A stretch of DNA of 64,000 bases. It comes from a virus. Positions 41,501 to 49,691 of the stretch are shown one piece after another. The notes under the pieces are model-generated. The model ran no database searches, was not told the origin of the DNA, and saw nothing but the letters and a program-made list of their open reading frames with translations. Location: positions 1-64,000 of IMG/VR virus record IMGVR_UViG_3300010401_000005, one strand, 5' to 3'. The stretch's first letter is position 1. Every line of letters begins with the position of its first letter. The position numbers and the translations under genes were made by a program.

Positions 41501-42303
41501 AGCCCGGTGCCGACAGAGGAAACGCCATGCGCTGCGTCATAGGTGGGGTTGCCGGGTGCCATCGCCGCCGAAATCTGCGGGTAGGCATTCAACTGCCGCG
41601 CCGTCTCTTCGGGCGCAACAATCGCCTGCGCGGGTGGAGTCGCCATATTCGCCGCTGTCCCGCCCACCTGCGCTAAAGTATCGTTCATCTTCTCAGAAGA
41701 AATGCCGACTTTGCCGAGGAAATCTTTTTTCTGCCACGCCGGAGCGTTCTCCCAATACTGCTTTACTGCTTGTGGGCTTGCAAGATGCAGTCCTACAAGC
41801 GCCGTCGCCAACTTATCCCCGAATGCAGACGACAGATCGGAATAGCCGGGTATCGCGCCTGGTCCCGTCCCACTTCCCACCTTCACGCCCAACAGTTTAC
41901 TTTGCGTATCGTCAGGGTTGCCCGAAACCACATTCCCGCCCGCAACGTTCTGATACTGCTGCGCAAAGTTGGGGACGCCGGGAATAGGTATCGCGGTCGT
42001 CGGCGGTGCGAAGGGGTTGGTGGTCGGCACCATCGGGGCAGGATTGGCAAAGGCGTTTCCTGTGGCAGTCGAGAGCATCGTCTGCGCGGCAGTAGGTCGT
42101 GAGGCAGTTTTGGCGCGTTGAACAGGGACAGAGGCGGCACCGAGCGCGGCACCGGAAAGAATACCAAGTCCGGGGTTTGCGGCAGGCGTGGGGGTGGGCT
42201 TCCCGAATACCTTGTCGGAAATCTCGTCTATCTCATCGTCCGACAGAGGATTGTCGGCTTCAATGACCTTTGTTTGACCATTGCGTGAGAGTTGGTAACG
42301 CAT
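35512..42303 (-). CDS. Giant internal virion / polyvalent protein with ParB-like domain (2263 aa)
   Basis: Residues ~570-700 contain NYAVNGHHRAELANR, a ParB-like nuclease signature, followed by a helical region typical of the DdrB-ParB domain of phage 'polyvalent proteins'. Two copies of a linker-associated motif occur near 1010-1045 (LVRGATAFADWSKAMVEEFG) and 1380-1410 (LEGGIRKFGDWAARM). Long coiled coils span ~1450-1760. The last ~450 residues (FAKLGGASLWAPPVEALADI on) are a conserved hydrophobic region of large podovirus internal proteins. Such proteins are packaged in the head and injected. Pro/Thr-rich linkers separate the parts. Confidence 0.75.
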   Translation of the reverse strand: MRYQLSRNGQTKVIEADNPLSDDEIDEISDKVFGKPTPTPAANPGLGILSGAALGAASVPVQRAKTASRPTAAQTMLSTATGNAFANPAPMVPTTNPFAPPTTAIPIPGVPNFAQQYQNVAGGNVVSGNPDDTQSKLLGVKVGSGTGPGAIPGYSDLSSAFGDKLATALVGLHLASPQAVKQYWENAPAWQKKDFLGKVGISSEKMNDTLAQVGGTAANMATPPAQAIVAPEETARQLNAYPQISAAMAPGNPTYDAAHGVSSVGTGLLNDPLMLAGGAFVGGLGKLGQLGGIAQKLAEAGFALDQLGTNAPEFVDAIQKGDYEKAGRAGAGTVFGTLIAAHITKGHDSAVTPLIDAEGKSVPTRVTLDGDNFTIQTPKRGDIPGAKETMPPAEVPAFLEQQRLRHPSPQPVVNMDLTEARPGETVHATDGTKLRVTGGNKRTATVQNVQTKETFSVPRIPEPVAEPSASQNAATPSVQAGEIANPIPPTVTPPDVSTPTQPEYVAKITAAAEAARQRVAAINASRQQVPETVAPEAGVTPPIAPARELTPAEVPQPTTAPTVKTDTLKPAEIKVLPGMQYKKSGIVDTKAGVTDVLKGTDVYDVDQGGRLTVWRDENGNNYAVNGHHRAELANRAKSFVKIGPDGKPVSVPNDIPVNVLDAKDGWTMQAARARGALENVRDGKGTALDAIEVMQGLGMKPEDFSKSGISTTGDMARNMGGLMSLDEASLNRVRSGDVPEAVAAGIGSVEGLTPEAQHGAIDESATRGDTTHAKGQKLALEYLEDQRNGTLAADKSGQVDLFGGEFEAAKSTRGIRVDLKEAVSRKLSAERSNLLKPVGARLREGEHIDEAARQTEAQGMAESNKALAERLNLLYQQDTVKAEIARLAGEVGNGRLTKEQAAGQLADALRPHVGRSVADLANPGAVSLNSGSGVSGLSEPGTPQVSRGVEDTGLFTQEVKPSIVERISDAADKARENAAKRKAKGGTLNTGPNVFKGLEHYDLSDILAIGADHLVRGATAFADWSKAMVEEFGEAVRPHLQAIYDASLQHFREVSGQIASTETLERPVENPTPKTGSPPPVKPPTRPPTTSPVEPPKAATEAPTAPIKPIPQTTGAKNAITEAERAQRGMTPVERQLYTKMGDAYVQGKASVQAFDSRDESVRQINPVELAQKVADKPRPLDAVEIGALTFDRTRIKADYERAGKALDEAIAGGDKLKIAERQADLDAVQQAANLNEDALVKGGREQSAAFNARKMIVIRDYSSAPDVVSMATRAKGSDVSATVAKQLKDSADALKAKQAELDAALAALEAQKKPASVRQQQNKSAQSTPEPLATNFGSKNTVFTADKAAEAKQRIADKLKQIGVQADPFGAQTAAHLASLIPDLVEVGGYYLEGGIRKFGDWAARMREDVPNADDATLQHVWAQVKAEAQKLPDAKTIPEPSNFTEVLGKRMGWQKASAFLDAITEEDGSPRILDKLIHDEQLVPAEKAILRAAYTANAPTRAANVVNAVPDVLYAIRDAVNEGKEAAARPKRIQDLQAKIDDIRQQLESGNLKPLAKREPGTLSPQQQELKDLRVQLAKERTAQIPISEQIIADNAANPQRAADAKAAAAKAERAKEASAKREAIIQGKIDDLTEQLTTGNLKPTVPGVKPTRTALEQQLADLRKQVAKERTAQSQTDISDKDVAKYAGDPQARADAKAKVDRIEDLQKQAVELERAMSSPEELKKWETANEKAKAERKAKADAVPANVQKLMQERDYLRKQVEARIEAQKPKSALEKFVQMSRQFKLSGVSVFAKLGGASLWAPPVEALADIASVPYSKLPAGGGKTLGEVAPREGAFSPSAEVTGLRKMASREALNNARDTIINGFNSLDVQSGKDLHVDNANEGPLKYIGRLHGAMKSFLQTGQFHKALEIRLQKARAAGVDLSTPEEVAKIGMGAAVDAQNVKLQGDNALSDVLNGIVGKPEMLAKSGKYSAQTNSALNTLSAVMRTMVPIVKIPANYIGKAVDMTGLGVARGAKLHFDALKEAKTSGEAMSPEVADNILRAYKYGSLGLVAMYLGIAQPKWFQTAGFYSHGADYGTGADGEPKEASGLEIGGKTVPKILSHNPFLEAVQFWATVRRGFEQSKAETGVGKVGSGAYQAIRGMAEEAPGLESTAQVADALKDEGSGGKAAGQYVKRLIIPQIVQQGAKLGDRDSQGKVVPRDQKGFTQTVQEGIPGLRNRLPVKGSTNQRGASIVKIDKNGKVKINLPKTPGITPRRR

Positions 42304-43911
42304 TTATGGAAGTACCCTGTACGTCGTGCCTTTTTTGGTGGTGCCTGCCGTGCCTCGCGGTTTTGGTTTGATTGTCCCTGTCGGCTTTGCTTTCGGCGTA
42401 GAGACAGCAGGCGGTCCCGATGTCTGCTCCCAACTCCCGCCATTGAACCGAAACCACTGTCCGGTCTTACCGCCGTCACTACTCGAAAAGTACGGTTCGC
42501 CCTGTTTTGGATTGGCAGGGAACCCGTGAGAGGAGGATGCGCCACCTGTGAGGACGGACATTCCAGAATCCGTACTTCCCTTCACCGGCGCACCTGTAGA
42601 AGTAATCTCCTGCCGATGCTGCTCTAACAAATCCCGCCACGGTCGCGCCTTTTGTTCGCTCGCGTTGATCTCATCTGCGTGACGCCTGATGTCCATATCT
42701 ATGCCGGAAATAATCCCCGGTCCCGTTCGCTGCAATACCTGCCAATCTTGATACGCCTTTACGTTGGATTGCGGCGGCTCGGGCGCGTTCATCAGATCGC
42801 TAATCGTCTGCTTCCTCTGTACTAGTGTGCTATTGGTCTGCTTGAGAGCGGAGATATTCTTGTCGTACTTGTCTACCGTCCCCTGCAAGCCACGCAAGGC
42901 AGTCACGGCTTTGAAGTCCGTCGTATGCCCTCCGCTATCCAGCCTCGCGTATCCGAGGGCTTGCTGCGCGACATGGTAAGCTTTCTCTGCTTCTACCCGC
43001 GCATTCGCCGTTGCCTCTATCGCCTTATCATGGCGAGAACGCTCCTCCGTGGTCTTGTCCCGGTCAGTGTACATGCTGATAAGGTTCTGCACCTTCGGGT
43101 CACGCAAGGCATTTTCCGTCGCTGTTCGGGCTTGCAAGTTCTCCGTTGTCGCCTGCTGTTGTCCGATCTTTGCAGCCACCCCCGGCAATGGTGCAGACGA
43201 CAATCCCCCCTGTCCTGCCTGCATACGGTCAATGATGCTGAACGGGTTGTCGGCAGGCGTCTGATAGTTGAGTTGTGGCGTCTGGAGTGGATTCGGTGCG
43301 CCTCCTACCCCTGACGGTACGGCAGGCGGAATAACCGATGGCGCCACACTTGTAGCCTGTCCGAAGGGTGATTGCCCCTGCTGTTCACCTTGCTGCCCGC
43401 CGACTTGCGAGAACGGATGCAGATTGTTCTGCCCCATGTGCGCGGCAGTTTCAGGTGTCAACGGATTCCCCTGATGGTCAAACTGATGCGCTAAGATCAT
43501 GGCCTGCGTGTAAGCGTCCAGCGATCCCGCACCGCCCGCCCGCGCCTGCTTGTACACATCCATGAACTTATCCGCAAACACTTTCCCGTACTGCTGCTTC
43601 AACTTCTCCAATCCGAGCATTATCTGCCCGTCATGGTATTCGTCGGATTGCTTCGTCTTGGTGATGTCCAACTGATGCCGCTGCGTGGCGAGGTCATTCT
43701 CGAAATCCTGTTGCTTCTGGCCTGCACCGAACGCCCTGTCCGTGTTCGCCTGACGCTGCGTGTCCTGCGTCTGCTGATACGCCGTCTGTGCCGCCAGTGC
43801 GTCCTGTGCGGCGTCCTGCGCGTCCTGTTGGGCCTGCTGATCGACGCGGCGCATTTGGAGTGCCTGACCGCCTTGATAGCCGGAAACAAAGGTACTGAAT
43901 GGATTGTCCAT
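42304..43911 (-). CDS. Internal virion-like protein, Gln-rich (535 aa)
   Basis: ATG at 43911 after AAGGAG. N-terminal PFSTFVSGYQGGQAL followed by a long Gln/Ala/Asp-rich coiled coil, a Pro/Gly-rich middle, then another coiled coil; the end is Lys/Thr/Gly-rich. The N-terminal pattern is typical of podovirus internal core or injection proteins upstream of a giant transglycosylase-like or polyvalent protein. Ends 1 nt before the next gene. Confidence 0.6.
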   Translation of the reverse strand: MDNPFSTFVSGYQGGQALQMRRVDQQAQQDAQDAAQDALAAQTAYQQTQDTQRQANTDRAFGAGQKQQDFENDLATQRHQLDITKTKQSDEYHDGQIMLGLEKLKQQYGKVFADKFMDVYKQARAGGAGSLDAYTQAMILAHQFDHQGNPLTPETAAHMGQNNLHPFSQVGGQQGEQQGQSPFGQATSVAPSVIPPAVPSGVGGAPNPLQTPQLNYQTPADNPFSIIDRMQAGQGGLSSAPLPGVAAKIGQQQATTENLQARTATENALRDPKVQNLISMYTDRDKTTEERSRHDKAIEATANARVEAEKAYHVAQQALGYARLDSGGHTTDFKAVTALRGLQGTVDKYDKNISALKQTNSTLVQRKQTISDLMNAPEPPQSNVKAYQDWQVLQRTGPGIISGIDMDIRRHADEINASEQKARPWRDLLEQHRQEITSTGAPVKGSTDSGMSVLTGGASSSHGFPANPKQGEPYFSSSDGGKTGQWFRFNGGSWEQTSGPPAVSTPKAKPTGTIKPKPRGTAGTTKKGTTYRVLP

Positions 43912-43924
43912 AATTCCCGACTCC

Positions 43925-44833
43925 TTAATAGCCGTAATTACCCGGCGACGTGCCAAACATCGGGTAATCCGTCAGGCTGTTCCCCGCATACGCCCCGAAC
44001 GGATTAGAACTTGCCGACGATGCCCACGGCAGGGCGGCAGGCTGTTGTGTGAAGGGGTTGTCGGCAGAGAACGGGCCGAGGTTGGTATAATCCGCCGTCT
44101 GATTGTTCCCGCTCCCCGAACCCGATGTCGCCCCATGACCCCCGAAGATGTTAGGCAAGGAACCGAATCCGCCACCGGAACCGAACCCGACAAGATTCGT
44201 CAACCCACCGAGGGAATTGTTAAAGTTCGCATCGCTCTGGTTCTGCTGCTGTTGGTACTGGTTCGCCGCCGTCTGCGTCTGCCCCGCGAGGTTCGCCGTC
44301 CCACCTGCCGCCGTCTCCTGCTGCCCCGTCCCTACCTGATTGATCCCCTGAAGGTACTGCATTAGCTGCTGGAGGGCGTTCTGCCGGTCGGTCTTCGCCT
44401 GCTCCCCGAAAGCGGCTTGATGCTGACTTATCAGACCACCGAAGCCCTGCCGGATGTTGGCCTCGGCATTGGCGATATAGCGGGGGTCGTTTATGCCTTT
44501 TTGGGCGAGCGAGTTTCTGAGTTGTTCAATAGCCGTGTTTTGACGCTTGGTAAGGTCGTCTACATGGCCGTTTAGAATGGTCTGCTGATCGGGAGTTAGT
44601 GCGAAGGGATTCCCGATCTTACCGTTTACATCTTGATTGATACCGGCATTGGCCTTGAAGTTGCTAATCAGTCCCGGCACCTGGGAGGAGAACATCTGTG
44701 TGTTCGCGCCACCTTCGTTGCTGAGGGTGTTGTATTGGTTTCCGGCGTTCGTGCGAAAGCCTGCCGCCGTGGATGCGTTGGCGTCTGCTTGATGCTGATT
44801 TGATTGATCTCCGTGAATCCCTAGTAAACTCAT
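43925..44833 (-). CDS. Internal virion-like protein (302 aa)
   Basis: Ala/Gln/Asn-rich helices (LTKRQNTAIEQLRNSLAQKG, ADANIRQGFGGLISQHQ) then a Gly/Ser/Asn-rich low-complexity tail ending in NYGY. This fits the smallest of three consecutive internal proteins of short-tailed phages that are ejected to form a channel; assignment is by composition and position. Confidence 0.55.
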   Translation of the reverse strand: MSLLGIHGDQSNQHQADANASTAAGFRTNAGNQYNTLSNEGGANTQMFSSQVPGLISNFKANAGINQDVNGKIGNPFALTPDQQTILNGHVDDLTKRQNTAIEQLRNSLAQKGINDPRYIANAEANIRQGFGGLISQHQAAFGEQAKTDRQNALQQLMQYLQGINQVGTGQQETAAGGTANLAGQTQTAANQYQQQQNQSDANFNNSLGGLTNLVGFGSGGGFGSLPNIFGGHGATSGSGSGNNQTADYTNLGPFSADNPFTQQPAALPWASSASSNPFGAYAGNSLTDYPMFGTSPGNYGY

Positions 44834-44838
44834 GTCGT

Positions 44839-45321
44839 TTATTTACCTCGCTTTAACAAGGCTTGTCCTACCTCGTCAACACTCCCTACCTTGATAGTCG
44901 CCACCGTCTTAAATCCCAACGCCGCGAAAGGCTTGTGTGGACTGCCTGCCGCTTCGGTCAACATGAACTGCTCCGCGCCCCGTGTCGACAGGTGCTCATA
45001 CGCAAACAGCAGAAGACGGTACACCGTTCGGGGAGATTGGCCTTTGTTCATCCAGAGGTTCCCGATCTCCACCGTTCGCGCACCGAACCAATCTTCTCTC
45101 CACTTCGCGCAGAGACTTCCCACTACCTTGCCGTCTACTTCGCATACAAACGCATTCCCGGTACTCACCGCTTCATCTACCATCCGACAGATGCGGGCAG
45201 GTTGCGCAACTTGTAGGTCGGACACCTCGACGACGTTTTGAATGTGCTGTCCGAGTGTCAGAATGTCGCGGCATTGGGCTAGTCGGAATACGATTTCCAT
45301 GCTGACAGTATACCACGCCAT
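44839..45321 (-). CDS. GNAT-fold acetyltransferase (160 aa)
   Basis: GNAT pattern: beta strand EIVFRLAQCRD, helix, AFVCEVDGKVVGSLCAKW (beta4), VEIGNLWMNKGQSPRTVYRLLLFAYEH (acetyl-CoA pyrophosphate loop region) and a C-terminal GFKTVATIKVG. Phages often place GNAT genes in the virion block; targets unknown. The stop of the upstream gene abuts the ATG at 45321; an internal ATG seven codons on is the alternative start. Confidence 0.7.
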   Translation of the reverse strand: MAWYTVSMEIVFRLAQCRDILTLGQHIQNVVEVSDLQVAQPARICRMVDEAVSTGNAFVCEVDGKVVGSLCAKWREDWFGARTVEIGNLWMNKGQSPRTVYRLLLFAYEHLSTRGAEQFMLTEAAGSPHKPFAALGFKTVATIKVGSVDEVGQALLKRGK

Positions 45322-45699
45322 TCAGTACCGATAGATAAGTTCGGCAACGTCACCCCCCACCGTTTTCTGCACCCAGACCGAGGTGACAATACCGGGATTG
45401 AAGATACCGATGGTTCCGCCCGGTATCCACTGGCCTGTTCCCGAAGTCGGAGCAGTAGCGGAATTCAACTTGACACGGATCGGACTTCCTGCCGCGTTAC
45501 TGCCATCCGTGGAGACTACCGCCAACGCGCCTAATTGAATACCTGAATCCACCCCCGGAAAAGGCGTCTTGCCCGCCGCCGCTAATGCTGCTAAACTTGC
45601 ATAGTCCACGCCATCTGTAGCGATAACGCGATAGGATGTAGAACTTGCAGAGAACTTTGCGACGGGCGTCTCGTTGGGATATTGAGGAAAGACAATCAT
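45322..45699 (-). CDS. Virion-associated protein (125 aa)
   Basis: Beta-rich: FSASSTSYRVIATDGVDY, VRLN, and a closing VWVQKTVGGDVAELIYRY. The end motif VEYRY/LIYRY also closes the collagen-like protein at 48303, suggesting both contact the same partner. Probably a tail fibre accessory protein. Confidence 0.5.
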   Translation of the reverse strand: MIVFPQYPNETPVAKFSASSTSYRVIATDGVDYASLAALAAAGKTPFPGVDSGIQLGALAVVSTDGSNAAGSPIRVKLNSATAPTSGTGQWIPGGTIGIFNPGIVTSVWVQKTVGGDVAELIYRY

Positions 45700-45712
45700 G
45701 GTTTATTTCCTT

Positions 45713-47875
45713 TCAGGATATTCCGCCTGCACCACCGGAGAAGCGGACAACTTTGCGCGTAGTTGGATAAGAGAGACTTGCGGTCGGGTTCCCACCGCCC
45801 GCCACAGGTGCCGCCGACGTAGTGACACTCACTGAGGAACTATTCACCACCCCGCCGTCTGTGTCCGTCACCACCACCCGATACCAATAAGTTGTGTTGG
45901 CGGTCAAACCCGTATCGCCGTAAGAGGTGGCGGAACTGTTCGGTCCAATGTTTGAAAAACTCCCTGGCGATCCTGCAACGTCAGGCGCACGTTGGAACTG
46001 ATAGTTATAGGGCGACGTTCCCCCGCTCGCTGCCGTGGTAGAGACGGTCAGGGTGGTGGCGGTGACAAGGGAGGTGCTGACGACGCCGGTTGCGAGAAAA
46101 CTCCATGTTGTATCCTGGTTAATGTGGAATGCGGTGTCGGAATCAAAGACGATCCGCTCTCTGACGTACCCCGCGTTGTACATATCCGCGCCCGCGTCAA
46201 CCACATCCCACACGTCAAAGCCCGCGATCCATACGTCCTGCCCGGCAACCTTTTGGACGAACGAAGGTTGTGCGAAGTAGAGCGTTGTGCCGATGAGCGG
46301 AGCCGGTGCTTGCCATACGGATGTTGGCGTACTTGCCGATAATCCTAAAACGGTTGTGGCTACCTGATACTGCGCGGCAACCTGCGTCTGCGCCCCGTAG
46401 AGCAGACCCTTCCCCGTCATTAAGAAGATATAGCCGTTGCGCTCAAACATCTGCGGGGCTTCCTGGTTTGTTCCCGCAAATATAGTACCCCCTGTCGCCG
46501 TAAACGAGCAGTTGCCCGTTGCCGAGTCCGCTTTGTACGCTACAACATGATCCCCGCCGACAGCAGAGTTCGTGTACACAAACCACACATCGTTATTGCT
46601 CTGCACAAAGGCGCAACAGTCCTTGACTCCGAAACCGTCAGGTTTGAAGGGTGTTGCAACGTTGGTAAAGGCGCTTGCAGGAGTCGGCGCGTAAGAGATC
46701 AGGCAGTAATCGTCGTCATTGTAGTTTACGGCGACGTGTGAGTAAATAAGGTACTGCTTGTTCGCGTCCCCGGCTGTATTGGGATTGCGTATCATCGTCG
46801 GGCGCTCTATGTGCTGTTCGCCCGCAACAAGCCCCGGCAAGGTGGAGAGAACGTAGAAGGGTGAACCGTCCGCATTCGGGCTTTCCCAATTCAAAAGGTC
46901 GGTTGAACGATAGAGACACGTTCCGTAGTAGAAGTTCCCATCGGGCGGATAGGCCCCGGTTTCAACATTGTCCGGGTTCATCTTATCGCCTAGCCGGTAG
47001 TAATACCCGCTATGCGCCGTGTCGTCTAAGTAATGCCCACCGTGCGATTCGATCCTCGCGCTACGAATGCCGCTATCCCAATCGTACTCCCCTTGCTGCA
47101 CCGTCAAGAGAGGCGCGAACTGCGCGGGAACGTTGTAGTAGAACTCCACCACTTCGCTATAGTTAGTCGGACAGGAGGCGTCATAACAGACGACCTTCAC
47201 CTTCTGCTGTACGCTCGTACTTGTCGGAGTAAACGCCCCGGTGTTACTCGCATTCGTCGGAGTCCCCGGTTCTGTTCCGTCGCTTGTCGCAAGCCAGTAA
47301 CACGTTCCCGAAGTCGTGCGGCTTGTAAAGGTGATCGACTGCCCTACCGCGTACCGTCCGCTTCCGGGAGTTGCGCGAGGTCGGCAAGGTCGGTAGTTAG
47401 CCATCGCCAGGTTTACCGGCCCCTCCCATGCCAACTCCGTAAAGTCAAACGATCCGCTCTTGACGTTGATAACATCCCAATACCGATGACTCCCTGCTCC
47501 GCTTATCGCCTTCCTATTCCACGCCCCTCGGAATGTGCTACCGCTTGAGGTCGGATAGTCTGCCGTTCCAAGAGGGATAAAGGTACTTGTCAGGATGATG
47601 TAGGTTATGTTATCGTCGCTGTAGCGCAGGTTTGCCCCGCTCGTAAGCGTTGCAAAGTTAGTCCCTGTTCGGTCAAAGCGGGGTATCCATAGCATCGCGT
47701 CAGGCGTGACGTTTACGCCCATATCCTGCCCTATATGGATCGTATTACCCGTAGCGTTGGAGGCGTAGAAGGTCGTCGTATCGTCGTCATTAGACTTCGA
47801 TAGGGCGTATGTGGGGCTAAAGGCGGTGGAGCCTATCGCCGTTCCGATATATTCAACTGCACCTGTGGTGGGCAT
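45713..47875 (-). CDS. Tail spike/fibre with GH43-like beta-propeller (720 aa)
   Basis: N-terminal ~200 residues form beta domains that probably attach to the virion. Residues ~270-560 show the GH43 order: HGGHYLDD, CLYRSTDLLNWES, ERPTMIRNPNT (about 357), KDCCAFVQSNNDVWFVYTN (about 417) and EAPQMFERNGYIFLMTG (about 473), closest in arrangement to exo-beta-1,3-galactanases. A fibronectin III-like domain follows (TPTSVW to SVSVTTSA). Probable role: binding and trimming of a host surface polysaccharide. Catalytic acid residues are not certain by eye. Confidence 0.7.
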   Translation of the reverse strand: MPTTGAVEYIGTAIGSTAFSPTYALSKSNDDDTTTFYASNATGNTIHIGQDMGVNVTPDAMLWIPRFDRTGTNFATLTSGANLRYSDDNITYIILTSTFIPLGTADYPTSSGSTFRGAWNRKAISGAGSHRYWDVINVKSGSFDFTELAWEGPVNLAMANYRPCRPRATPGSGRYAVGQSITFTSRTTSGTCYWLATSDGTEPGTPTNASNTGAFTPTSTSVQQKVKVVCYDASCPTNYSEVVEFYYNVPAQFAPLLTVQQGEYDWDSGIRSARIESHGGHYLDDTAHSGYYYRLGDKMNPDNVETGAYPPDGNFYYGTCLYRSTDLLNWESPNADGSPFYVLSTLPGLVAGEQHIERPTMIRNPNTAGDANKQYLIYSHVAVNYNDDDYCLISYAPTPASAFTNVATPFKPDGFGVKDCCAFVQSNNDVWFVYTNSAVGGDHVVAYKADSATGNCSFTATGGTIFAGTNQEAPQMFERNGYIFLMTGKGLLYGAQTQVAAQYQVATTVLGLSASTPTSVWQAPAPLIGTTLYFAQPSFVQKVAGQDVWIAGFDVWDVVDAGADMYNAGYVRERIVFDSDTAFHINQDTTWSFLATGVVSTSLVTATTLTVSTTAASGGTSPYNYQFQRAPDVAGSPGSFSNIGPNSSATSYGDTGLTANTTYWYRVVVTDTDGGVVNSSSVSVTTSAAPVAGGGNPTASLSYPTTRKVVRFSGGAGGIS

Positions 47876-47933
47876 AAAGTAACCTTTTCTTCGGGTACAC
47901 TGTCAGATAAAGCGAAAGGAACCAAAACCGAAA

Positions 47934-48266
47934 ATGAATCCTCAGATACTCAAACAAATAACCGAAAAGCATCCTATTCCGTGGAAACTCGGAACTTCTT
48001 TCTCCGAATCGTGTTCGGTGAATGATGCCAACGGCAATAGTATTTGCAAAGTCACATCTCGCAATCCCGAAGGCGTCCCTGCGGAGATACTTGCAACTCT
48101 CCTGATCGAGTCTGTTCAATACGAACTTATCGAGACTACCCCAACGTCCAACTTCTTCCAGGGCGAAGACGGAAAACAGTATGTCGTTTGCGCCGATCCG
48201 GTCGCGCAGACCATCACCATACGAGGAGTAAATAACGACTTTCTCCACACCTTTCCCAATCCCTAA
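47934..48266 (+). CDS. Plus-strand 110-aa protein inside the late operon
   Basis: AAAGGAACC precedes the ATG at 47934. Text ITEKHPIPWKLGTSF, VNDANGNSICKVTSRN and AEILATLLIESV follows a small phage domain (PWxI...DANGxxI...) of unknown function. Opposite orientation to the surrounding genes suggests an independently acquired cargo gene (moron). No clear terminator after it. Confidence 0.6.
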   Translation: MNPQILKQITEKHPIPWKLGTSFSESCSVNDANGNSICKVTSRNPEGVPAEILATLLIESVQYELIETTPTSNFFQGEDGKQYVVCADPVAQTITIRGVNNDFLHTFPNP

Positions 48267-48302
48267 AGTAATGCCAACTACTGCCGAGAGTATTCCGCCT
48301 TC

Positions 48303-48701
48303 TCAGTACCGATACTCCACTATCACCAACCCCGTAACCAATGCCGTCAAAACGGTCATCACGGCACCAGAGAGGGAGAAACTTGCAGGATCTATCCTCA
48401 GCCCCGCTATGTAGACCTTCAAACTCCCTGCGGTCGGTGTATGCGCTAAGGTGTAGTTTGTGTTCAGTCCCGACACTGCCCCTGTCGGTTTCTCGTTATC
48501 CACAAAGTTATACGATATGCCACCTGCGCCGGTCGCACCTGCCGCTCCCGGTGCACCTGTGGCCCCAACACTTCCAGTATCGCCCTTCACGCCCTGTATC
48601 CCCTGCGCTCCAGTTGCGCCAACGCTGCCCGCATCGCCTTTATCCCCCTTCGGGCCAACAGGCAGATTATCGCTTGAGAGAACGCCGCCAAAACGTGTCA
48701 T
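48303..48701 (-). CDS. Collagen-like tail fibre protein (132 aa)
   Basis: Residues 14-70 consist of Gly-X-Y repeats (GPKGDKGDAGSVGATGAQG), a trimeric collagen helix used as a stalk in phage fibres; the C-terminal 60 residues form a beta head domain ending in VIVEYRY. Probably trimeric, surface-exposed. Confidence 0.75.
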   Translation of the reverse strand: MTRFGGVLSSDNLPVGPKGDKGDAGSVGATGAQGIQGVKGDTGSVGATGAPGAAGATGAGGISYNFVDNEKPTGAVSGLNTNYTLAHTPTAGSLKVYIAGLRIDPASFSLSGAVMTVLTALVTGLVIVEYRY

Positions 48702-49246
48702 GCCACTATCCCCTTTGCTCGGAGGTCTTCGATAAGCGTTCCGAGCGTGTCCGCAATCTCATCCAGCGTCGTAGCATTCGCATCATACGCCCGGTCTGTG
48801 GTCACGTTGGTAATGTTGTACGTCTGCGTAGCACCGAACGAAGCGTTGGTCGCAATCCTGTACCACTTACTCGCCCCGTCTGACTGAAACCAATAAGCCG
48901 CATCTGACGGAATAGAAACCGTGTCTATCGTGTCATCAGAACTCGACGGAACCAGAGTAACGGCATTTACCCCATTGTTGACTAACCTAACTATCGAGGT
49001 CAGCATGGTCACAGTCGGCAGAAACGTGAAAGACGCCGCTGCGCCCGATGCGGTAAAAATCACCGTGCCGTTGTTGTCCGTGGTCTGCATCACGTCGTTG
49101 GAATTGGTCAAATCCACGACACGGATACCAGGCGCGGCAACGGCTTGCAGGCGATTCAGGGCGTTCGTGATATTCACGAGGCTCTGTTCGGTCTGATAGC
49201 CTTTACCAGGCAGGACTTCGCTAACTAATCGGGTCGGCGCAACCAC
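48698..49246 (-). CDS. Tail fibre-associated protein (182 aa)
   Basis: Beta-rich sequence with a central block VVDLTNSNDVMQTTDNNGTV, FTFLPTVTMLTSIVRLVNNG, IDTVSIPSDAAYWFQSDGAS: repeated hydrophobic strands with Asn/Gly turns, typical of phage fibre domains. Overlaps the collagen-like gene by 4 nt, so the two probably form one fibre. Confidence 0.55.
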   Translation of the reverse strand: MVAPTRLVSEVLPGKGYQTEQSLVNITNALNRLQAVAAPGIRVVDLTNSNDVMQTTDNNGTVIFTASGAAASFTFLPTVTMLTSIVRLVNNGVNAVTLVPSSSDDTIDTVSIPSDAAYWFQSDGASKWYRIATNASFGATQTYNITNVTTDRAYDANATTLDEIADTLGTLIEDLRAKGIVA

Positions 49247-49470
49247 TAGACTTTAATCCCTTTTGCGTGCAATGTCGCCTGCACCGCTATGCTGTCGTCT
49301 ACAAAAGAGAGACCGTCAAACGCATCTACTTCAACGACGTACCGCCCCTGTGCCCATTGACGTGCCCATTCTTTTTGCTCCTTTGTGTTGTTCTTGGAAA
49401 CAAAGGTTCGGTTCGGCTTTACGCAGCTCCGAAACATACCGATATGTGCCTGCATGGATTCAATCATCAT
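49246..49470 (-). CDS. Hypothetical 74-aa protein
   Basis: Contains KEQKEWARQWAQGRYVVEVD and FVDDSIAVQATLHAKGIKV. Overlaps the fibre gene start by one base and the next stop by 4 nt. No family recognised. Confidence 0.5.
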   Translation of the reverse strand: MMIESMQAHIGMFRSCVKPNRTFVSKNNTKEQKEWARQWAQGRYVVEVDAFDGLSFVDDSIAVQATLHAKGIKV

Positions 49471-49691
49471 CCGCTCACTTTCGTGTAAGGGTATCGCCCC
49501 TTGATATGCTCCGCAAGGTACTTGCCTGCACTCGGGGCACTCATCAATCCGATGTACTCCGATTCAGGAACGCCCGCATATTGGCCTACATCGCCGAGAG
49601 TGCCGTTCTTGCCTTTGAAACCAACCTCCATGACGTTATTCTCCCACCCCACATCAGCGAGGTTACTTGACTGAACCGGAAATCTCACCAT
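49467..49691 (-). CDS. KTSC-domain protein (74 aa)
   Basis: Matches the KTSC family: VQSSNLADVGWENNVMEVGF, YAGVPESEYIGLMSAPSAG and KYLAEHIKGRYPYTKV. KTSC domains occur alone or fused to RNA-binding proteins and Lys-tRNA synthetases; their function in phages is unknown. Position is between tail hub and fibre genes. Confidence 0.8.
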   Translation of the reverse strand: MVRFPVQSSNLADVGWENNVMEVGFKGKNGTLGDVGQYAGVPESEYIGLMSAPSAGKYLAEHIKGRYPYTKVSG

